Shown here piece by piece: positions 61,501 to 64,000 of a DNA stretch of 64,000 nucleotides. The notes beneath the pieces are model-generated. The model saw nothing but the letters and a program-made list of their open reading frames with translations, was not told the origin of the DNA and made no database searches. The stretch comes from JADJLQ01 sp964405735 (GTDB taxonomy: Bacteria > Bacteroidota > Bacteroidia > Chitinophagales > Saprospiraceae): the NCBI GenBank assembly GCA_964405735.1, contig CAYOPD010000001.1, positions 1-64,000 on the forward strand, written 5' to 3'. Position numbers and translations under genes: made by a program. Positions within the stretch are counted from its first letter, which is position 1. Each line of letters starts with the position of its first letter.

Positions 61501-63717
61501 CCTTCTGTCACCAGGCCCGTTTTGATGGCGGATACAGATCCGCACGATTGTATGGCAACCCTTCCCAGGGTCAGGCCTTTGCGTTTCACCGATTGTTCCT
61601 CCCTGGAGACCTGGTATGAATTCAGCTATGCCGATCCAATATACCCGGGGCGAACGGTCTATTTCCGGGCTACCGGAATTACCGATTTGAAATTGCCCGC
61701 AGGAACCCATACCCTTATTTTCCATGCCCTTGATGCATGCGGATATCGTTCGAGGGTAGAAGTCGATGCCACGATAATGGACCATTCCGCTCCGGAGGCA
61801 GTTTGTAAATCCGGTTTGTCAGCCAGCCCGGACCCGGTGTCATGCTGGGCAAGGGTTTACGCAAATGACCTGGATGATGGTTCACGCGACAATTGCAAAT
61901 CCAGGCTGCATTTTGCCATCGCTTCCGGAGAGGAGATTGATCATTGGAGGGAGTATTGGATTGGACAATTAAAACGCAGGCTTGGATCTGAGGCTTTTTC
62001 AGCCAAAAAAGACAAATGCCATGTTTTGGTCAACCATTGGATCAATACCTGGCTTTTCAGGGATTATGCCGATCTGAAGAAAACCGGTGCCAACCAATTG
62101 GTCTTCCGGGTATATGAGGCCGGCTTAGTCCCACAGTATGATCCTCTCCGGTTTAATGGGGGGCCTCATCTCTGGTATTGTTACAATTCCTATTCACTTG
62201 CCCGTCTGGAAATCAATCTGGCCAGTTCGTTGAACCAACCTTTGGATTCATTTTGGCCTGGAGGCCAATTCAAGGATAGCTTGTTGCAGGTTCTCCACGA
62301 TGACAACTTTCAGGCTCCCGGCTCAATCTATGAAGGTGCCAGGACACTGCCGGTATGCGAGGGGAATCCAATGACACCGGAAAGCGGGACGAATGGTTGC
62401 CCGGATGCGATGTACCAGGATTGTTTCACCTCCATTATTCTGGCGGACAAAACTCCGCCGCTGGCAGAGGGCCCGGAAGACCTTTGGATTTTTTGCGATG
62501 GAGCTAACACGGGCAGGGCTTGCAATAACGAACACGAAAGCACAAACCTGGATAAAGGAAGCTGCAGGGATGCCTTCAACAAACCCTTGGGTACGCTGGT
62601 CATTCACCAGGATGGGAAACCGGAAATTCAGGACCCACGTGGTCTTCCTTACGGATATTACGGTTGCAACTCTTCCGACCGTCTGATCCTGGATGAAAAA
62701 GGGCACAGGCATGAATCATGCGCTAATGGCGAAGGAATGCCGGCTTATTGTCCTGAGTGGTTGTTACAGGACAGGTTTGATTCCACAGGGCCGCTGCATT
62801 TTTCCGCGTATTTCTTTCATCCCGTTTACGATCCGATGGGCCTTAAAGAAGGCCGCACCTTTTATATCTATGACAATTGCAGCCTGGACACCGCTTCCCT
62901 GGTGGTGATCGACACTTCCGGGCATTTTTCCTGTGGCAGCGGATGGATCAAAAGAACTTGGATCTTTAGTGATCTCAGCGGCAATAAAACGATAGCGGAT
63001 CAAAAATTATACCTTCGCCCAAGGAGTGATTTTGAGGTGATTTTTCCTCCGGATACGGCCATATCCGTCAATCTTCCAATCCTACCGGAAAGCCTGGAAT
63101 TGCAGCCACCCCAAATCCTCGATTGGGATTGTGAGTCCATGACCACAGGCTATTCCGATGAATGGCTTACTAAATCCACCGTAAATGAATACATCCTCCT
63201 TCGTACCTGGAAAGTAACGGATGAATGTGTAGGTGGCGGCCACCCTCATTCAGGTTCCCGGTCACAGGAAGTCATTGTAGACGACCGCTATGTCGCTGAT
63301 CCTTTGAAACGGCCCTGCGTGTACCGGTTTTTGAAAGACGGGGGAGACGGGATGATGTCCTATACACAGGTCATCCAGCTAAAGGATACATCCAGGAAAA
63401 CAATCAGCCCATTTGAGAAAGGCAGTTACCCAGAGGCTCACCATCAGACGGGCGAAGGAAATGCCCTTTTACAAAACCATCCCAATCCTTTTAACCACCA
63501 GTCCATGATCAGGATTCAATTGGAAGGGGAGGGCTACGGAAAATTAAATTTTTATTCATCCGGCGGCCGGTTATTAAAATGCATCAAAAAACACTGGTCC
63601 AGGGGGGATCACGAAATACGGATTGAGCAGAGGGATTTTGGAGCACCAGGGGTATTTTATTACCGCTTTGAGTCGGAATTTTTCAGGGCCAGCCGGAAGA
63701 TGGTGATAATGGATTAA
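58543..63717 (+). CDS. Very large T9SS-secreted surface protein with two lamin-tail-like domains
   Basis: The protein has 1724 residues from the ATG at 58543 (MHLVSFLWRILFQLLFRFAP, signal peptide). The ATG at 58498 is possible; the open frame back to 58414 begins only with TTG. Residues about 75-240 and 470-640 resemble lamin-tail domains (FKINEVEPDNPGTDNAEFIE and FFSEYLEGSSNNKCLEIYNG), found in secreted proteins and often linked to adhesion or nucleases. The central part has many Cys and repeated motifs such as DKRAPRPSV and DHSAPEAVC, recalling HYR-type modules. The last 85 residues (HPNPFNHQSMIRIQL to RKMVIMD) form a type A sorting domain. It is probably an adhesin-like surface protein. 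Confidence 0.8.
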   Translation: MHLVSFLWRILFQLLFRFAPPDALPEISDFSPISSEEIICQAVPGVIHYSGKDTICLGEHTGTFSVGFPGGDPNQRKPQYTVFKINEVEPDNPGTDNAEFIEIAGPPDSSLSGLVLVFFNGNATSPQNAAYRVIDLDRFSTDSCGFFLVRGPSVADPDPSNSNTDTMISITGGFLQNGPDAVAMYKKGSYTNGTSPVISDLMDAMVYHNATGNMDSNLLADLGQMIQYVDQPQASISRSPDVSGAFLTDSTPSPGQTNREGALYDYIWLLTQSDSILFCIKSRDTISYPGVFHITEPGSYRVYGLSVLHGHYPEMLMSFKTVNEIIDTIQKGYCASLTNPYPVTVRPRLQFIGAETSDCSAFDSAGRFQVEIKWIGPELYPRAFPGPFNPLMGTRYTAGDTFCFRTIWIPGGDTLHFVLIDDFCQDTVQWSGSRFCDFCGSLKAPDTLSPRGLCTDEWYTLVPTGGGLEQTKAASGLFFSEYLEGSSNNKCLEIYNGSSDTIHLLQDHYILEIYFNGQDYPLESIPLEGQINPGEVHILCHNQADSILLGRADQVSGDLDFNGDDALVLKQNGKALDCIGQVGQDPGSQWGAGLTSTQDNTLIRNGRVCMGDSLIRDPFFPENEWIGHIANYFDELGKHQYTATEYVAESYIFFADNPASPGTALHIGDSFLIRLGAGTSDTIYYAAYSPVHDCNSSLVPLILSASPDNMVCKGKVNVSLDQGSCSKTLVSDDLVENPGYCKFSIQLSYPFGTNRWPEGNIVDQSHVGVRLVYQAIRHDGNSCWGYLQVDNPVFIHGYCMKDTMNCYEWYGGQAGKTVSYVPCTKDTMVVVSQSYSDSGCTSGFLGTWARKIHLKAGNVQSRVCKDLIHIIKPVLTDIDPPESIIIDCELVRGSEPASMTPEQLIELQEFGIISANRKIVPEVSQYRIYPVPGPACNFIPTYDDVALSLCGNGFVIRREWNILDWCTQEISTEIQYITIQDKRAPRPSVTRPVLMADTDPHDCMATLPRVRPLRFTDCSSLETWYEFSYADPIYPGRTVYFRATGITDLKLPAGTHTLIFHALDACGYRSRVEVDATIMDHSAPEAVCKSGLSASPDPVSCWARVYANDLDDGSRDNCKSRLHFAIASGEEIDHWREYWIGQLKRRLGSEAFSAKKDKCHVLVNHWINTWLFRDYADLKKTGANQLVFRVYEAGLVPQYDPLRFNGGPHLWYCYNSYSLARLEINLASSLNQPLDSFWPGGQFKDSLLQVLHDDNFQAPGSIYEGARTLPVCEGNPMTPESGTNGCPDAMYQDCFTSIILADKTPPLAEGPEDLWIFCDGANTGRACNNEHESTNLDKGSCRDAFNKPLGTLVIHQDGKPEIQDPRGLPYGYYGCNSSDRLILDEKGHRHESCANGEGMPAYCPEWLLQDRFDSTGPLHFSAYFFHPVYDPMGLKEGRTFYIYDNCSLDTASLVVIDTSGHFSCGSGWIKRTWIFSDLSGNKTIADQKLYLRPRSDFEVIFPPDTAISVNLPILPESLELQPPQILDWDCESMTTGYSDEWLTKSTVNEYILLRTWKVTDECVGGGHPHSGSRSQEVIVDDRYVADPLKRPCVYRFLKDGGDGMMSYTQVIQLKDTSRKTISPFEKGSYPEAHHQTGEGNALLQNHPNPFNHQSMIRIQLEGEGYGKLNFYSSGGRLLKCIKKHWSRGDHEIRIEQRDFGAPGVFYYRFESEFFRASRKMVIMD

Positions 63718-63808
63718 TCGAAGATTCCGATCCGAAGCCACGGCCCTTTGAGAGTATGCGGGAAGTCCCAATCCTTATCTGTCGGGGAGTGAAAAAAAGA
63801 ATCTTTAC

Positions 63809-63878
63809 GAGCCCTGAGACCTCCTCAATCCTCAAACATCAAACCTCACTCCTCATGCCTCCCTCCTCACCCCTAAAA
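63809..63878. repeat. Heptamer array abutting the last stop codon
   Basis: Ten units in 7-base register from 63809: GAGCCCT, GAGACCT, then CCTCAAT, CCTCAAA, CATCAAA, CCTCACT, CCTCATG and three more. The last unit contains the stop codon (63873-63875) of the minus-strand gene. The complement reads GGTTTGA-like, as in the array at 4703. Bases 63718-63808 show nothing else. Confidence 0.8.
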
Positions 63879-64000
63879 AGCAATCCCAATACTCCCAATC
63901 AGCCGGCTGGGGGTTTTGGAGAATGAATATTGGTTTCCGAAAAATTGGATGTGGTCACCAAAGCGGGATGAATTGCCTTCATAACGAACGTCGATATACA
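63873..64000 (-). CDS. C-terminal end of an outer-membrane beta-barrel protein (cut by window)
   Basis: Reading the minus strand from the window edge, 41 residues are open before a TAG stop: YIDVRYEGNSSRFGDH, then IQFFGNQYSFSKTP and the end SRLIGSIGIAF. The alternating pattern and terminal Phe are typical of the last strands of outer-membrane barrels. It is too short to assign a family; porin-like or PorV/PorP-type proteins are possible. Confidence 0.65.
   Translation of the reverse strand, partial: YIDVRYEGNSSRFGDHIQFFGNQYSFSKTPSRLIGSIGIAF

Overview
The window is a scaffolded piece of a Bacteroidota chromosome, most likely from the Saprospiraceae/Chitinophagales side of the phylum. This placement is inferred from gene content, not from a database search. 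The evidence is: a gliding-motility ABC transporter (gldA, gldF, gldG); type IX secretion (T9SS) C-terminal sorting domains; a PorE-like OmpA lipoprotein; a fused SecDF; several TonB-dependent receptors with carboxypeptidase-regulatory domains; a bacillithiol-linked YtxJ; and promoters of the Bacteroidota form (TTTG or TTG, about 20 nt, TAnnTTTG). Three runs of exactly 100 N mark scaffold gaps of unknown true size.

Layout. 1-1632: two tandem, nearly identical GH20-like hydrolases, the first cut by the window edge. 1717-11208, minus strand: a membrane-anchored PspA-like coiled-coil protein with a coiled-coil partner, a DUF2130 protein, a gap, a haem-receptor-like TonB receptor, a small membrane protein, gpsA, a DUF6438 lipoprotein and yidC. 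11390-16171, minus: a helix-hairpin-helix outer-membrane protein and mutS, which starts at TTG. 16279-25869: a small hypothetical, a T9SS cargo protein, a TonB receptor, Kbp (BON-LysM), SecDF and a PorE-like lipoprotein. 25935-33003: an orphan gene, ilvE, a gap, sucA, rpsT, a PaaE-like reductase and an M48 protease. 33019-42990: a large sortilin/BNR-repeat protein divergent from a 'planctomycete-type' set (PSD1/DUF1549-DUF1553, DUF1501, DUF2231-cytochrome-LRR), a gap, and a small CX4CH cytochrome-like lipoprotein. 43206-48121: a small membrane protein, then gldA-gldF-gldG-DUF4340. 48392-58254: smc, a Tat-exported GH116 glycosidase, a large outer-membrane beta-barrel protein, ytxJ and a 34-residue lipoprotein. 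58543-64000: a very large T9SS surface protein with two lamin-tail-like domains, and the C-terminus of another outer-membrane protein on the minus strand.

How the genes work together. Much of the window serves the envelope. YidC and SecDF insert and export proteins, GldAFG, the PorE-like protein and the sorting domains point to type IX secretion and gliding, and the receptors and glycosidases scavenge nutrients. Housekeeping genes (mutS, smc, sucA, ilvE, gpsA, rpsT) lie between them.

The most unusual feature is not a gene. At nine intergenic sites there are short degenerate tandem arrays in strict 7-nt or 8-nt register. Heptamers follow NNNYTGA or its complement. Octamers follow AGTTNGNT or AGGAAGGG-like patterns. 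Most arrays begin at or within a few bases of a stop codon, and all three assembly gaps lie inside them. They resemble in form the heptameric STRR repeats of filamentous cyanobacteria, and no protein or RNA feature I can see explains them.
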